DNA from: Salirhabdus sp. Marseille-P4669
GTDB lineage: Bacteria; Bacillota; Bacilli; Bacillales; Alkalibacillaceae
Direction: 5' to 3'
NCBI RefSeq assembly: GCF_900240405.1
Contig: NZ_OEQK01000002.1
Location: 186,001 to 250,000, forward strand
Length of the DNA: 64,000 nucleotides
Part shown: positions 8,548 through 19,431 of the stretch, piece by piece
Position numbering within the stretch: position 1 is the first letter of the stretch
Layout of the letters: each line of letters begins with the position of its first letter
The notes under the pieces: generated by a model
Seen by the model: the letters and a program-made list of their open reading frames with translations, nothing else
The model's database searches: none
Told to the model about the DNA's origin: nothing
Position numbers and translations under genes: made by a program

Positions 8548-9078
8548 ATGAAAAAAATTACTTTTCTTTTCCCTATTGCTGCTATTTTCATAAGTATTGT
8601 TTCCATACATACCTTTGCAGGCGAGGATGTAGAGAATGATAAGCCTTCATGGCAACGAGATCCTTTAGTTTTAGAAGTGGTTCTTCAAAAACAATACATA
8701 GACGGCAGTATGGAACAAGAAACAAAAGAACAAACCGTTTGGTCATTAGAAGATTTCTGGGCAGGTTATGCAGATTGGACTGTTATGGAACAAGAAGAAG
8801 GTAGAGTGGTTTTTCAAAAAAAGATTAACGACCTATCCCCAACAGTGAAACAAAATGGCTATTTTGGTTTAGATGAAAACAATGTTTTATCCATTTTTGA
8901 CGGTAAACCAGAGAACGATAATGTTATTAAAGCATTTTATCAAATTAATGTAGAAAAACTGGAAAGTTATCGAATGGATCAGCTCGAAAAAGGAATTAAA
9001 ATCAATAAGAAGGATACCTTTGATAATGTCATGGAAACATTTAAGGAATTTGCGAGTAGCGAACCGGTCAATGATTGA
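8548..9078 (+). CDS. bofC: BofC, forespore inhibitor of SpoIVB signalling
   Basis: BofC acts in the forespore-side intermembrane space and restrains SpoIVB, the protease that triggers pro-sigma-K cleavage. This 176-residue protein has a signal peptide (residues 1-24, ending HTFAG), an N-terminal BofC domain (LVLEVVLQKQYIDG...) and the C-terminal domain with NGYFGLDENNVLSIFDGKP and IKAFYQINVEKLES, recognisable from the family. The ATG at 8548 follows AAGAAGGGTG. The position between coxA-like and ruvA agrees with B. subtilis, except that csbX is absent. A forespore (sigma-G) promoter is expected, but I could not place one confidently in the 100 bases upstream. Confidence 0.93.
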   Translation: MKKITFLFPIAAIFISIVSIHTFAGEDVENDKPSWQRDPLVLEVVLQKQYIDGSMEQETKEQTVWSLEDFWAGYADWTVMEQEEGRVVFQKKINDLSPTVKQNGYFGLDENNVLSIFDGKPENDNVIKAFYQINVEKLESYRMDQLEKGIKINKKDTFDNVMETFKEFASSEPVND

Positions 9079-9162
9079 CGGAAAAAATCAAGGCTGTAAT
9101 TTTGTAAGTTTGTTAATTAATAAGACGCTCGTGAAATTTGAAGTGATATAAAATGTTAGTAA

Positions 9163-9208
9163 AGTGCCTGTTACGAGAATGTGAGTGATGTAACAGGTGC
9201 TTTTTTTG
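9163..9208 (+). terminator. Rho-independent terminator after bofC
   Basis: GTGCCTGTTAC / GTAACAGGTGC with a 15-base loop, then seven T. Confidence 0.85.
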
Positions 9209-9279
9209 TGCTACAATAGACAGTAGAGAAAGTTTGTTCTCCTTTTAGAAAAATTGGTAGTGAAAATGAGGGATCACAA

Positions 9280-9900
9280 ATGTATGCATTTATAGAAGGT
9301 ATGGTAGACTCTATTGAGGATTCCAATGTTGTCATTGTAGCGAATGGAGTTGGCTACGAAATAACGTGTGCCAATCCTTTTCAATTTCAAAGCGCAATTA
9401 ATGATACAGTGAAAATATATACGTACCATTATGTAAGAGAAGATCAGCAATTGCTATTTGGCTTCAAGCAAAAAGAAGACAAGACGTTATTTGCCAAGCT
9501 TCTTAATGTATCCGGTATCGGCCCTAAAAGTGCACTTAGTATTTTAGCAACTACTAGTGCAGGACATGTAGCAGCAGCCATTGAACAGGAGGATGAAAAG
9601 TTTTTAACCAGTTTTCCTGGTGTAGGAAAAAAGACAGCAAGGCAAATGATTTTGGATTTAAAAGGTAAAGTTACAGAGTGGTTAGGGGATGAGAGACAGT
9701 CTGTACCGAATGATCCGAATGGCGAATCTGTAGGGAACAATCAAACTTCACAAATGTTAGAGGAAGCAATGGGAGCATTAAGCTCATTAGGATATTCGGA
9801 TCGTGAAATCAAGCGAATCTTACCAGCATTAAAGAAAGCTTCATGTAGTACAGTTGATGATTTTATTAAAAAGGGTCTTTCCTTAATGATGGAGCAGTAA
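9280..9900 (+). CDS. ruvA: Holliday junction branch migration protein RuvA
   Basis: RuvA binds the four-way junction and loads the RuvB motor. The 206 residues comprise an OB-fold (MYAFIEGMVDSIEDSNVVI), two helix-hairpin-helix motifs (LLNVSGIGPKSALSIL; FLTSFPGVGKKTARQMILDL, about residues 70-125), a polar linker and a C-terminal domain III (MLEEAMGALSSLGYSDREI) that contacts RuvB. A TGCTACAAT extended -10 sits near 9209-9217, just after the bofC terminator. It is followed 126 bases later by ruvB with no obvious signal between. Confidence 0.97.
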   Translation: MYAFIEGMVDSIEDSNVVIVANGVGYEITCANPFQFQSAINDTVKIYTYHYVREDQQLLFGFKQKEDKTLFAKLLNVSGIGPKSALSILATTSAGHVAAAIEQEDEKFLTSFPGVGKKTARQMILDLKGKVTEWLGDERQSVPNDPNGESVGNNQTSQMLEEAMGALSSLGYSDREIKRILPALKKASCSTVDDFIKKGLSLMMEQ

Positions 9901-10026
9901 ACAAAATGACATTATAGTTGCTATAGCGTAAAATCACTCTGAACCCAAAGATTACTGTCAAACTTACAAAAATTTCGATTGGGTTACAAGAGTTACTTAC
10001 GCTTTTCTTCATAAAGGGGTGATTAC

Positions 10027-11031
10027 ATGGACGAGCGAATGATTTCAGGTGAACTGCAGGAAGAGGATGCAGCGGTTGAATATAGTTTACGTCCAGAAAC
10101 GTTAGCGCAATATATTGGACAATCCAAAACAAAAGAAAACCTATCCATATTTATTGAAGCGGCAAAAATGCGAAACGAGCCACTGGATCATGTTTTATTA
10201 TATGGGCCGCCTGGTTTGGGAAAAACAACATTAGCTTCCATTATTGCAAATGAAATGGGAGTTCAATTTCGTGCTACATCTGGACCGGCCGTTGAGAGAG
10301 CAGGGGATTTAGCAGCGATTTTATCTTCATTAAACCCGGGAGACGTACTGTTTATTGATGAAATCCATCGTTTACCCCGTTCTGTGGAAGAGGTTTTATA
10401 TTCTGCTATGGAGGACTTCTTTATTGATATTGTCATTGGTTCTGGCTCTAGTGCGCGGTCTGTTCGACTAGACCTACCTCCATTCACACTTGTTGGTGCG
10501 ACAACAAGAGCAGGCTTACTTACGGCACCACTGCGGGATCGGTTTGGCGTACTATGTCGTCTGGAATATTATGAAACAAAGGATTTATGTGCTATTGTAA
10601 CAAGAACAGCCGATATATTTCATGTAGGTATTCAGGAAGATGCCGCAATAGAAATAGCTAGACGATCAAGAGGAACGCCACGTATTGCAAATCGTCTGTT
10701 AAAACGTGTTCGAGATATAGCGCAAGTAGATGGAGAAGATTTAATCTCTTTAGAAACTACAAGAAAAGCGTTAAAAATGCTACAGGTGGATGCAATGGGG
10801 CTAGACCATATTGATCATAAGTTTTTGCTAGCTATTATCGATAAATTTCGGGGTGGACCTGTTGGACTAGATACAATTGCAGCAACAATTGGTGAAGAAT
10901 CACAAACGATAGAAGATGTGTATGAACCCTTTTTATTACAAATTGGGTTTATCCAGCGTACTCCAAGGGGGAGAATCGTTACACCTCTAGCATACGAGCA
11001 TTTTAATCGGGAGGTTCCTAAGATTGAATGA
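10027..11031 (+). CDS. ruvB: Holliday junction ATP-dependent helicase RuvB
   Basis: A hexameric AAA+ motor that drives branch migration with RuvA. The 334-residue protein shows Walker [13 protein letters not shown], Walker [11 protein letters not shown], sensor/arginine finger region ([18 protein letters not shown]) and the winged-helix C-terminal domain ([18 protein letters not shown]). Length and motifs are standard. The start follows AAAGGGGTG. The stop overlaps the start of the small membrane protein downstream, so the ruvAB-DUF2905-queA-tgt-yajC run is probably one transcript. Confidence 0.98.
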   Translation: MDERMISGELQEEDAAVEYSLRPETLAQYIGQSKTKENLSIFIEAAKMRNEPLDHVLLYGPPGLGKTTLASIIANEMGVQFRATSGPAVERAGDLAAILSSLNPGDVLFIDEIHRLPRSVEEVLYSAMEDFFIDIVIGSGSSARSVRLDLPPFTLVGATTRAGLLTAPLRDRFGVLCRLEYYETKDLCAIVTRTADIFHVGIQEDAAIEIARRSRGTPRIANRLLKRVRDIAQVDGEDLISLETTRKALKMLQVDAMGLDHIDHKFLLAIIDKFRGGPVGLDTIAATIGEESQTIEDVYEPFLLQIGFIQRTPRGRIVTPLAYEHFNREVPKIE

Positions 11032-11224
11032 TTTCGGGAAAATTTTCGTTATCATCGGTATTGTTTTTGTGGTAATTGGACTGATTTGGAGTTTGATTGG
11101 GAAGTTGCCAGGTGATTTTACGTTTAAAAAAGGTAATGTCACCTTCTTTTTCCCGATTATGACCTCGATAGTAGTGAGTATTATCTTATCTGTTATTTTT
11201 TATATAATAGGGAAATTTAAGTAA
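11024..11224 (+). CDS. DUF2905 small membrane protein (YrzS-like)
   Basis: This 66-residue protein has two predicted membrane helices (residues ~7-27 and ~45-63) around a conserved central motif [19 protein letters not shown], the signature of DUF2905. No function is established. The TTG start at 11024 has GGGAGG 8 bases upstream and overlaps the ruvB stop by eight bases. A homologue lies between ruvB and queA in B. subtilis. Confidence 0.85.
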   Translation: MNDFGKIFVIIGIVFVVIGLIWSLIGKLPGDFTFKKGNVTFFFPIMTSIVVSIILSVIFYIIGKFK

Positions 11225-11251
11225 TAAACTTAGACGTTAGGGAGATACATA

Positions 11252-13440
<2,189 letters not shown>

Positions 13441-13464
13441 GAATGGAAAGGGGTGAAATCATAG

Positions 13465-13725
13465 ATGGAAACATTAGTTAGTTTACTACCAATTATTTTA
13501 TTCTTCGTCATTTTTTACTTTATTTTAATCCGACCTCAACAAAAACGTCAAAAGCAAGTAAGAGAGATGCAAACGAGTTTGCAGAAGGATGATAAGGTTG
13601 TAACAATTGGCGGCCTACACGGAGTTGTTCATGCGCTAGATGAAGGTGTTGTTGTTATTCGCGTTGAAGATGGCACAAAACTTACATACGACCGCACAGC
13701 AATTCGTGATGTTGTTAGAGATTAA
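13465..13725 (+). CDS. yajC: Preprotein translocase accessory subunit YajC
   Basis: This 86-residue protein has one N-terminal membrane helix (residues ~4-24, LLPIILFFVIFYFILIRPQQ) followed by the cytosolic domain with the family motif KDDKVVTIGGLHGVV. YajC associates with SecDF at the Sec translocon; secDF lies 6 kb downstream. It ends the ruvA-to-yajC gene run and is followed by a terminator. Confidence 0.95.
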   Translation: METLVSLLPIILFFVIFYFILIRPQQKRQKQVREMQTSLQKDDKVVTIGGLHGVVHALDEGVVVIRVEDGTKLTYDRTAIRDVVRD

Positions 13726-13735
13726 TCATTGTATT

Positions 13736-13779
13736 AAAAAGCGCTTACCTATTCATTGTGGAGGGAAGCGCTTTTTTTG
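13736..13779 (+). terminator. Rho-independent terminator after yajC
   Basis: AAAAAGCGCTT ... AAGCGCTTTTTTT with a 19-base loop. Confidence 0.82.
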
Positions 13780-13860
13780 ATTACGAGTATTCCTACCCTT
13801 TTATGGTTCTGTATAGGGAGGTGACGTTAATAAGTGATCCCTATCTTAGACTAGGAAAAT

Positions 13861-13902
13861 CCAAGCCGAACGTGTCTGACAATTTTTCCGTTTTCGGCTT
13901 GG
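13861..13902 (-). terminator. Hairpin downstream of the YrzE-like gene
   Basis: Perfect 10-bp inverted repeat CCAAGCCGAA / TTCGGCTTGG with a 22-base loop. On the minus strand it is followed by ATTTTCCT, a weak U tract. It lies just past the end of the leftward YrzE-like gene. Confidence 0.5.
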
Positions 13903-13965
13903 AATGAAATGATAGGATGAAGCAGCTCGAATATTCTTTCTTAAGGTTAGGAAAGCTTGATACTC

Positions 13966-14337
13966 CTACTCCTTCTGTGCATTCACTCCAAATATTCCAC
14001 CTAGAACGGCAGTAAGTAAAAATAGTCCGTGGAATATCCACTGTTCCCCGCTAAAAATCTCGTTATAAGCCAGGAATTGATAAAGGAAAATAAATAAGCT
14101 ATACCCAATACCAGTGAGTGCACCAAGCATCCATCCTTTATCCTTGCCCTTCAATCCAGCTAAAAATCCACCAACAAATAAATATAAGAGTCCCAGTCCT
14201 AGTGTAATCCACTCTAACGAACTATTGCTTAATTCTGTGTAACGAATAAATAATGCTAATACAAAACTACTTAACAACATTAGTAAGAAAATGGAGATCC
14301 ATCCGTACAATAATGCAGTTAATCGAGTCAATGCCAT
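13966..14337 (-). CDS. TIGR04086-type membrane protein (YrzE-like)
   Basis: This 123-residue protein has four predicted membrane helices, including LYGWISIFLLMLLSSFVLAL and WITLGLGLLYLFVGGFLAGL, with the conserved GLKGKDKGWMLGALTGIGYS loop. It matches the TIGR04086 family of unknown function, found in this region of B. subtilis as YrzE. The start at 14337 has AAGGGGGAACGAAT upstream on the minus strand; a longer reading to 14931 runs antisense through the permease gene and is rejected. It is divergent from the permease gene. Confidence 0.82.
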   Translation of the reverse strand: MALTRLTALLYGWISIFLLMLLSSFVLALFIRYTELSNSSLEWITLGLGLLYLFVGGFLAGLKGKDKGWMLGALTGIGYSLFIFLYQFLAYNEIFSGEQWIFHGLFLLTAVLGGIFGVNAQKE

Positions 14338-14458
14338 ATTCGTTCCCCCTTGTTTGTCCAATTTATCACCATTGTATTCAGAAAAAATAAAAATAGAAGC
14401 AAATATTTTTCGGTTGGACAAAATATACATGAATAAAAAAGGTAAAAGGGGAACGATT

Positions 14459-15763
14459 ATGGAGGCGGTACTATCGATTGCCATTTTCATTCTGGCGTAT
14501 TTCTTTATTATCCTTGAAAAAGTAAATAGAGCTCTTGTCGCATTAACTGGTGGCGTATTCATGTTAATTTTGGGGCTATTTGATTGGAATGATGCTTTTA
14601 CTTCTTTTATTGATTGGAGTACGATCACATTACTATTTTCTATGATGGTACTAGTGTCCATTACGCAAAGGACAGGCTTTTTTGAATATATCGCCCTTGT
14701 TTTAGCGCAAAAGGTAAGAGGGGAACCAATACGATTACTCATTGTTATTGCTTGTCTTACGGCATTTGGTTCTGCATTATTAGATAATGTTACAACCGTA
14801 CTATTGTTTGTACCTGTTTTATTAAAGCTAACCTCCATCTTAAATTTGCCAACTTTTCCGTACCTACTGACAATTATACTAAGCTCCAATATTGGTGGGG
14901 CCGCCACTTTAATTGGGGACCCGCCAAACATTATGATAGGTCAAGCGGTAGAACATTTTACATTTGGTTCTTTTTTAATGCATATGACACCAGTGATTGT
15001 CATTATTTTTGTCGTAACGATGTTTTTCATCGTATTATTATTTCAAAAATCACTGAAGGAGAATATCATTGATAAGCAAAAATTGGACGAACTTAACCCT
15101 GAGGAATATTTAGAAAAATCCCCGTTATTATATAAATCTTTATTTGTTTTGTTTTTAACAATTACAGGCTTCCTATTGCATCCTTTTTTACATATTGAAT
15201 TAACAACAATAGCGATTAGTGGTGCATTATTATTATTGTTGTTAACCGATAACGAGTTGAATGCAGAAATAGTTTTTAAAGAGGTAGAATGGCTAACATT
15301 ATTTTTCTTTATGGGATTATTTGTTTTAGTTGGTGGTCTCCAAGCAACAGGAGTTATTGAAGAAATTTCAAAGGGAATAATTTTTGTAACAGAAGGGGAT
15401 TTACCAACAACAGCAATTATCATTTTGTGGGTATCTGGTTTAGCGTCCGGAATCGTCGATAATATTCCGTTTGTAGCAGCAACGATTCCGATTATCCAAG
15501 AGTTTCAAGAATACGGAATGATGAACTTAGATCCACTATGGTGGTCTTTAGCTTTAGGAGCGTGTTTAGGAGGGAATGCAACATTATTAGGTGCATCGGC
15601 AAATGTTGTCGTTGCTGGTATTGCAGCAAGTGCAGGTAAAGGCATTTCATTCTTAAAATTCATGTTGTATGGTTTTCCATTTGTTCTTTTATCTTTAGTA
15701 ATATCCACGGTCTATATATTCTTCCGTTATTTACTCCCTTTTTTACAAAATACGATACAGTAA
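14459..15763 (+). CDS. ArsB/NhaD-type ion transporter (SLC13/IT superfamily permease)
   Basis: This 434-residue integral membrane protein has about eleven helices and the ion-transporter-superfamily repeats: SALLDNVTTVLLFVPV with SNIGGAATLIGDPPNIMIG in the first half, and SGIVDNIPFVAATIPI with GGNATLLGASANVV in the second. These are the pore motifs of ArsB/NhaD/CitM-like carriers. Substrate cannot be read from sequence; sodium/proton exchange or an organic anion are both possible. The ATG at 14459 follows AAAAGGGGAA. No arsenic genes are nearby, so arsenite export is unlikely. Confidence 0.85.
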   Translation: MEAVLSIAIFILAYFFIILEKVNRALVALTGGVFMLILGLFDWNDAFTSFIDWSTITLLFSMMVLVSITQRTGFFEYIALVLAQKVRGEPIRLLIVIACLTAFGSALLDNVTTVLLFVPVLLKLTSILNLPTFPYLLTIILSSNIGGAATLIGDPPNIMIGQAVEHFTFGSFLMHMTPVIVIIFVVTMFFIVLLFQKSLKENIIDKQKLDELNPEEYLEKSPLLYKSLFVLFLTITGFLLHPFLHIELTTIAISGALLLLLLTDNELNAEIVFKEVEWLTLFFFMGLFVLVGGLQATGVIEEISKGIIFVTEGDLPTTAIIILWVSGLASGIVDNIPFVAATIPIIQEFQEYGMMNLDPLWWSLALGACLGGNATLLGASANVVVAGIAASAGKGISFLKFMLYGFPFVLLSLVISTVYIFFRYLLPFLQNTIQ

Positions 15764-15783
15764 TTACATACATAAGAATGAGC

Positions 15784-15817
15784 AAAGGTATTCATCCTAA
15801 CGATGAGTACCTTTTTT
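15784..15817 (+). terminator. Rho-independent terminator
   Basis: AAAGGTATTCATC / GATGAGTACCTT with a five-base loop, then six T. Confidence 0.85.
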
Positions 15818-15849
15818 ATTTTGTACAAAAGAAATGAGGGCATAGAACG

Positions 15850-16512
15850 ATGGAATGGATGGATCCAATTCTGACTATTATTACTCGAACTTTAGGTGCT
15901 TATATTGTCATCTTCTTTATTTTAAGGATTATGGGGAAAAGGGAGATTGGAGAAGTTGGTGTTTTTGATTTAGTCATCTTTTTAATGCTGGCGGAAATGG
16001 CGGTCATCTCCATTGAAAATTTAGATAAAGGATTTTTCTTTTCTATTATCCCGATGCTTCTATTGCTACTTATTCAGCGCTTTACAGCACACCTCTCCTT
16101 AAAAAGTCAGAAAGCAAGAGAAATACTAGATGGGACTTCTTCCATTCTTATTGAAAAAGGAAAGATAAATGAGAGGGAAATGAGAAGACAGCGGTACAAT
16201 ATTGATGATTTATTGGAGCAATTGCATGAAAACGGTATACAATTGGTTCAAGATGTAGAAATCGCAATACTGGAACCAACTGGTAAACTTTCGATTTTTG
16301 AAAAAAAGAATAAACCACTCGACATTTTTGATCCAATTATTGCTGATGGTGTAATTCAACAGAAAACATTGCAGAAAATGGGGAAGGATGAGAATTGGTT
16401 AGTGGAGGAGTTAGCCAAGCAAGGATATCATGACATAAAAAGTATATTTTATTGCTCCTTAAATAAAGATGGGAGTCTTTATGTTGATTTAAATAATACT
16501 ATACAAACTTAA
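15850..16512 (+). CDS. DUF421 membrane protein (YrbG/YetF family)
   Basis: This 220-residue protein has three N-terminal membrane helices (within residues ~8-78) containing the conserved RIMGKREIGEVGVFDLVIFL block. The cytosolic DUF421 domain follows (about 85-215, with ILIEKGKINEREMRRQRYNI and DDLLEQLHENG). YetF-type proteins contribute to spore germination or membrane functions in some bacilli; the role of this one is unknown. B. subtilis yrbG occupies the same locus. It is convergent with the dedA-type gene, sharing a hairpin. Confidence 0.88.
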   Translation: MEWMDPILTIITRTLGAYIVIFFILRIMGKREIGEVGVFDLVIFLMLAEMAVISIENLDKGFFFSIIPMLLLLLIQRFTAHLSLKSQKAREILDGTSSILIEKGKINEREMRRQRYNIDDLLEQLHENGIQLVQDVEIAILEPTGKLSIFEKKNKPLDIFDPIIADGVIQQKTLQKMGKDENWLVEELAKQGYHDIKSIFYCSLNKDGSLYVDLNNTIQT

Positions 16513-16525
16513 CAAAGGGACTAAA

Positions 16526-16578
16526 ATATCCAAACTAGAGAACTTTTTATGAGAAGTTCAGGCTAGTTTGGATTTTCT
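16526..16578. terminator. Bidirectional terminator between convergent genes
   Basis: ATCCAAACTAG ... CTAGTTTGGAT with an inner AGAACTT/AAGTTC pairing. A T-rich tail follows on the plus strand (TTTTCTTT); the minus-strand tail is weaker. Confidence 0.75.
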
Positions 16579-16582
16579 TTCG

Positions 16583-17200
16583 TTATTTCAATTTTTTCGA
16601 GCTTCTGTTTTTCCAAAGGTACGTAAAAGCTACTAGTACTAGTAGAAATAATGCTGCATATACGACGTTTGAATACACATCCATATAATGTACAATTGTA
16701 TCCCATGATTCCCCTAAGGATGCACCTAGTAACACGAGGATGATATTCCAGATTAAAGTACCTAATGTGCTTAATAACAAGAATAACGTAAAATTCATTT
16801 TTGCGAGCCCTGCTGGTATAGAGATTAAGCTTCTAATCAAAGGGATGAAGCGACAGAAAAAGACGGCCAAGGGACCATATTTTTGAAACCAGCCTTCTGC
16901 TTTATGAATGTCCTCTTTTTTTAGACGTAGGTATTTACCCCACTTTTCAATTATTCTTTCAAGCCGCTCCAATCCAAGAAGGGCACCAAATAAATATAAA
17001 AGAATAGCCCCTACCACAGAGCCTAATGTTGCCACACATATGACGCCAACTACACTTAAATTGGAGGTAGTAGTTAGAAAACCTCCAAAGGTTAAAATGA
17101 TTTCGGAAGGGATTGGTGGGAAAAGATTTTCCAAAGCAATCAACACAAAAATACCACCATACCCGTTCTCAGCCATGATATCTAATAACCAGTTTTCCAT
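16583..17200 (-). CDS. DedA family membrane protein
   Basis: DedA/VTT-fold proteins are membrane transporters or scramblases implicated in recycling undecaprenyl phosphate and phospholipids. This 205-residue member has the family motifs LENLFPPIPSEIILTFGG (membrane Glu, residues ~23-40) and FCRFIPLIRSLISIPAGLAKM (conserved Arg pair). It has four to five hydrophobic segments and a basic C-terminus. The specific substrate is not predictable. The ATG at 17200 follows AAAGGAGC on the minus strand. Confidence 0.92.
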   Translation of the reverse strand: MENWLLDIMAENGYGGIFVLIALENLFPPIPSEIILTFGGFLTTTSNLSVVGVICVATLGSVVGAILLYLFGALLGLERLERIIEKWGKYLRLKKEDIHKAEGWFQKYGPLAVFFCRFIPLIRSLISIPAGLAKMNFTLFLLLSTLGTLIWNIILVLLGASLGESWDTIVHYMDVYSNVVYAALFLLVLVAFTYLWKNRSSKKLK

Positions 17201-17226
17201 ATTGTGCTCCTTTATAGCGAATTATG

Positions 17227-18774
17227 TTACTTTTTCTTAAAGAAAGGCAGCTGCTTTAATTCCTCTTTTGTTATAAAACGGAACAAAAATAACAAGAGGA
17301 CATAAATGATTCCAATAATAAGGAATACGAATAGAAGCGTGATCCCACTCTTTTCTGCTTGCGGAAATAGGAAATATATATATTTACCAACCATATAGGT
17401 GGTTCCTAGTAATCCTAGCATTTTGATTATATCAACAAAAGGTAGTTTGAAGGAAATCGCTTTTACTAATACTGCATAATGTAAAAAGGTCACCAAAACC
17501 ACCCCAACTACTATAGCGATGACAACCCCTCGTATTCCAAATTCAGGACGCGATGCTAAAATAAATAATGTGGTTAGTTTTACAATCGAACCAATTATGC
17601 TGTTATACATAGCTTGTTTTGCTAGATCAAGCGCTTGCAATGCAGCCTGTAGAGGTGCTTGAAAATAGAGTAAAATAAAAAATGGAGCCATCAATTGTAC
17701 ATATTTGATTGCATCCGCATCGTTATACATAAAGGTTAGAATAGGGCCAGCAAAGATAAACAATACGACTGTTGCAATACCTCCTGAAGCAAAGGACAGT
17801 CGAATCGATTGATGAATTCGAAAATGGATGAGTTTTACTTGGTTTTTTGCTCCAGCCTCACTTATGGATGGAACAAGGGCAGTGCTTAAGGAATTGGTAA
17901 TAAAAGTAGGTAGAAATAACAAAGGCAACACATAACCTGTTAATTCTCCGTAAAGTGATGTTGTTTGCGAAACTGTAAAACCAGCTATAGCTAAAGCTTG
18001 TGCAACAAGTATAGGTTCTAGAAAGTGAGATAGGTTACCGACAAGTCTGCTTCCAGTAGTTGGGAGAGCAATAGACATAAGTTCCCCTAATGTCTCTCTC
18101 CCTTTTTTAAACGACTTCCAGAAGTTCTTTCTCACTCTAATTCTCTTTTTATTTTTAAATTGATAGACAATGTATGCTAAAGAACAGGCTTCCCCGATGA
18201 CAACGGATATCATAGCACCACTAGCGGCAAATTCCACACCATAGGGGAGTAACGCTTTCGTTAACAATGCTACTAAGGCAATTCGAACTATTTGTTCTAT
18301 TACTTGCGAGATTGCCTGTGGTTTCATATTTTGAAGCCCCAAAAAATAACCCCTTAACACTGCTGAAATTGCAACAATCGGTATTATGGGACTTATTGCA
18401 ATAAGAGGATATAATGTGCGTTCATCTGTTAAAAATTGAGTTGCAACAATGGGAGCAATTAAAATATAGGCAACAGTAAAAATAGCACTCAATACTAATG
18501 TAATAGAAAATGCAATAATTAGGATGCGTTTAATTTTCAGCCGATCCCCTTGAGCATCGGCTTCTGCAACTCTTTTGGATATTGCAACAGGCAATCCAAA
18601 ATGAGTCAGTGTGATAACGAGAAATAAGGTTGGCAAAGCCATCATATATAAACCTACGCCTTCTTCACCCATTATTCGTGCAACTACGATTCGGTTGATA
18701 AATCCAAGGAAACGTGTAATTAAACCCGCGATAATCAAAATTAGCGTACCTTGGATAAAGGTTTGTTTCGCCAT
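17227..18774 (-). CDS. spoVB: Stage V sporulation protein B (MOP-superfamily flippase)
   Basis: SpoVB is a MurJ/Wzx-like lipid-linked-oligosaccharide flippase needed for spore cortex synthesis. The 515-residue protein has about 14 helices, begins MAKQTFIQGTLILIIAGLIT and carries conserved GFINRIVVARIMGEEGVGLY. The ATG at 18774 with AGAAGGCAGGG is preferred over the upstream start at 18831, which adds a leader without a ribosome site. The position upstream of comN/secDF matches B. subtilis. The gene is divergent from comN. Confidence 0.93.
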   Translation of the reverse strand: MAKQTFIQGTLILIIAGLITRFLGFINRIVVARIMGEEGVGLYMMALPTLFLVITLTHFGLPVAISKRVAEADAQGDRLKIKRILIIAFSITLVLSAIFTVAYILIAPIVATQFLTDERTLYPLIAISPIIPIVAISAVLRGYFLGLQNMKPQAISQVIEQIVRIALVALLTKALLPYGVEFAASGAMISVVIGEACSLAYIVYQFKNKKRIRVRKNFWKSFKKGRETLGELMSIALPTTGSRLVGNLSHFLEPILVAQALAIAGFTVSQTTSLYGELTGYVLPLLFLPTFITNSLSTALVPSISEAGAKNQVKLIHFRIHQSIRLSFASGGIATVVLFIFAGPILTFMYNDADAIKYVQLMAPFFILLYFQAPLQAALQALDLAKQAMYNSIIGSIVKLTTLFILASRPEFGIRGVVIAIVVGVVLVTFLHYAVLVKAISFKLPFVDIIKMLGLLGTTYMVGKYIYFLFPQAEKSGITLLFVFLIIGIIYVLLLFLFRFITKEELKQLPFFKKK

Positions 18775-18984
18775 AATAATGCCCTGCCTTCTCAAAATAT
18801 TAAAAATCATATACAATGAATGTATATGCAAGGGTGTTGGTCAAGCATGACAAGCCTAGATGAAAATCATAAAATTTGTAAATATTATTTTTGCTTTCTA
18901 GCACAATCGTTTAAAATAAAAGGTACGAAGTTGGATAGAACGATAGACAATATCCGTGCTTTTTGACAAAGAGGGGGGCAATTC

Positions 18985-19278
18985 ATGATAGAGACAAGAG
19001 CAGTTTCGAAGTGGAAACCTTTTGTTTTGCCTGTATTAAAGAGTAAAGTGGAAGAATTACATGTTTTAGGTTATGACCAAGCTGATGAAGAAAATGTGTG
19101 GGATTGCTGTCTAAAAAAAGTATGGAAAAAAGATGTGGAGTTACGATTACATCAAGTAGTTCAAGACATATTTCATCTAAGTGCAGGTACATATATGGCA
19201 TATTTAACTCGTGAATTTTATCGTAATGATGATTTACTTGCACAAATCGAGGCAATTTCAGGGTTGAATAACGAATAA
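18985..19278 (+). CDS. comN: Post-transcriptional regulator ComN
   Basis: ComN (YrzD) promotes comE operon expression after transcription in B. subtilis and localises to division sites and poles with DivIVA. This 97-residue protein matches the family length and pattern (VLPVLKSKVEELHVLGYDQA, about residues 14-33; DCCLKKVWKK; VQDIFHLSAGTYMAYLTREF). The ATG at 18985 follows AGAGGGGGGC. It sits between spoVB and secDF, as in B. subtilis, with a hairpin downstream. Confidence 0.87.
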   Translation: MIETRAVSKWKPFVLPVLKSKVEELHVLGYDQADEENVWDCCLKKVWKKDVELRLHQVVQDIFHLSAGTYMAYLTREFYRNDDLLAQIEAISGLNNE

Positions 19279-19324
19279 TCATTTATGAACAACGTTTAGC
19301 TAAATGAAATTAGCTATTCTAAAT

Positions 19325-19363
19325 CCTCTGTTAAGGCACGCACTACCTTAACAGAGGGTTCTT
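19325..19363 (+). terminator. Probable terminator after comN
   Basis: Perfect 12-bp stem CCTCTGTTAAGG / CCTTAACAGAGG with a nine-base loop; the following U tract is short (GTTCTT), so efficiency is uncertain. Confidence 0.6.
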
Positions 19364-19431
19364 ACGCCTTATTGGGCTGTTTGTATGATACGTTATCAAT
19401 GTTATCGAACTAAAGGAGGCACTTATTCATC

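Noticed and set aside
14291-14458. Upstream extension of the ArsB/NhaD-type permease
   Set aside because: No ribosome site and overlap with the divergent YrzE-like gene; the ATG at 14459 has AAAAGGGGAA.
13966-14931. 321-residue minus-strand frame
   Set aside because: Only its last 123 residues (start 14337, with ribosome site) form the YrzE-like protein; the rest runs antisense through the permease coding region.
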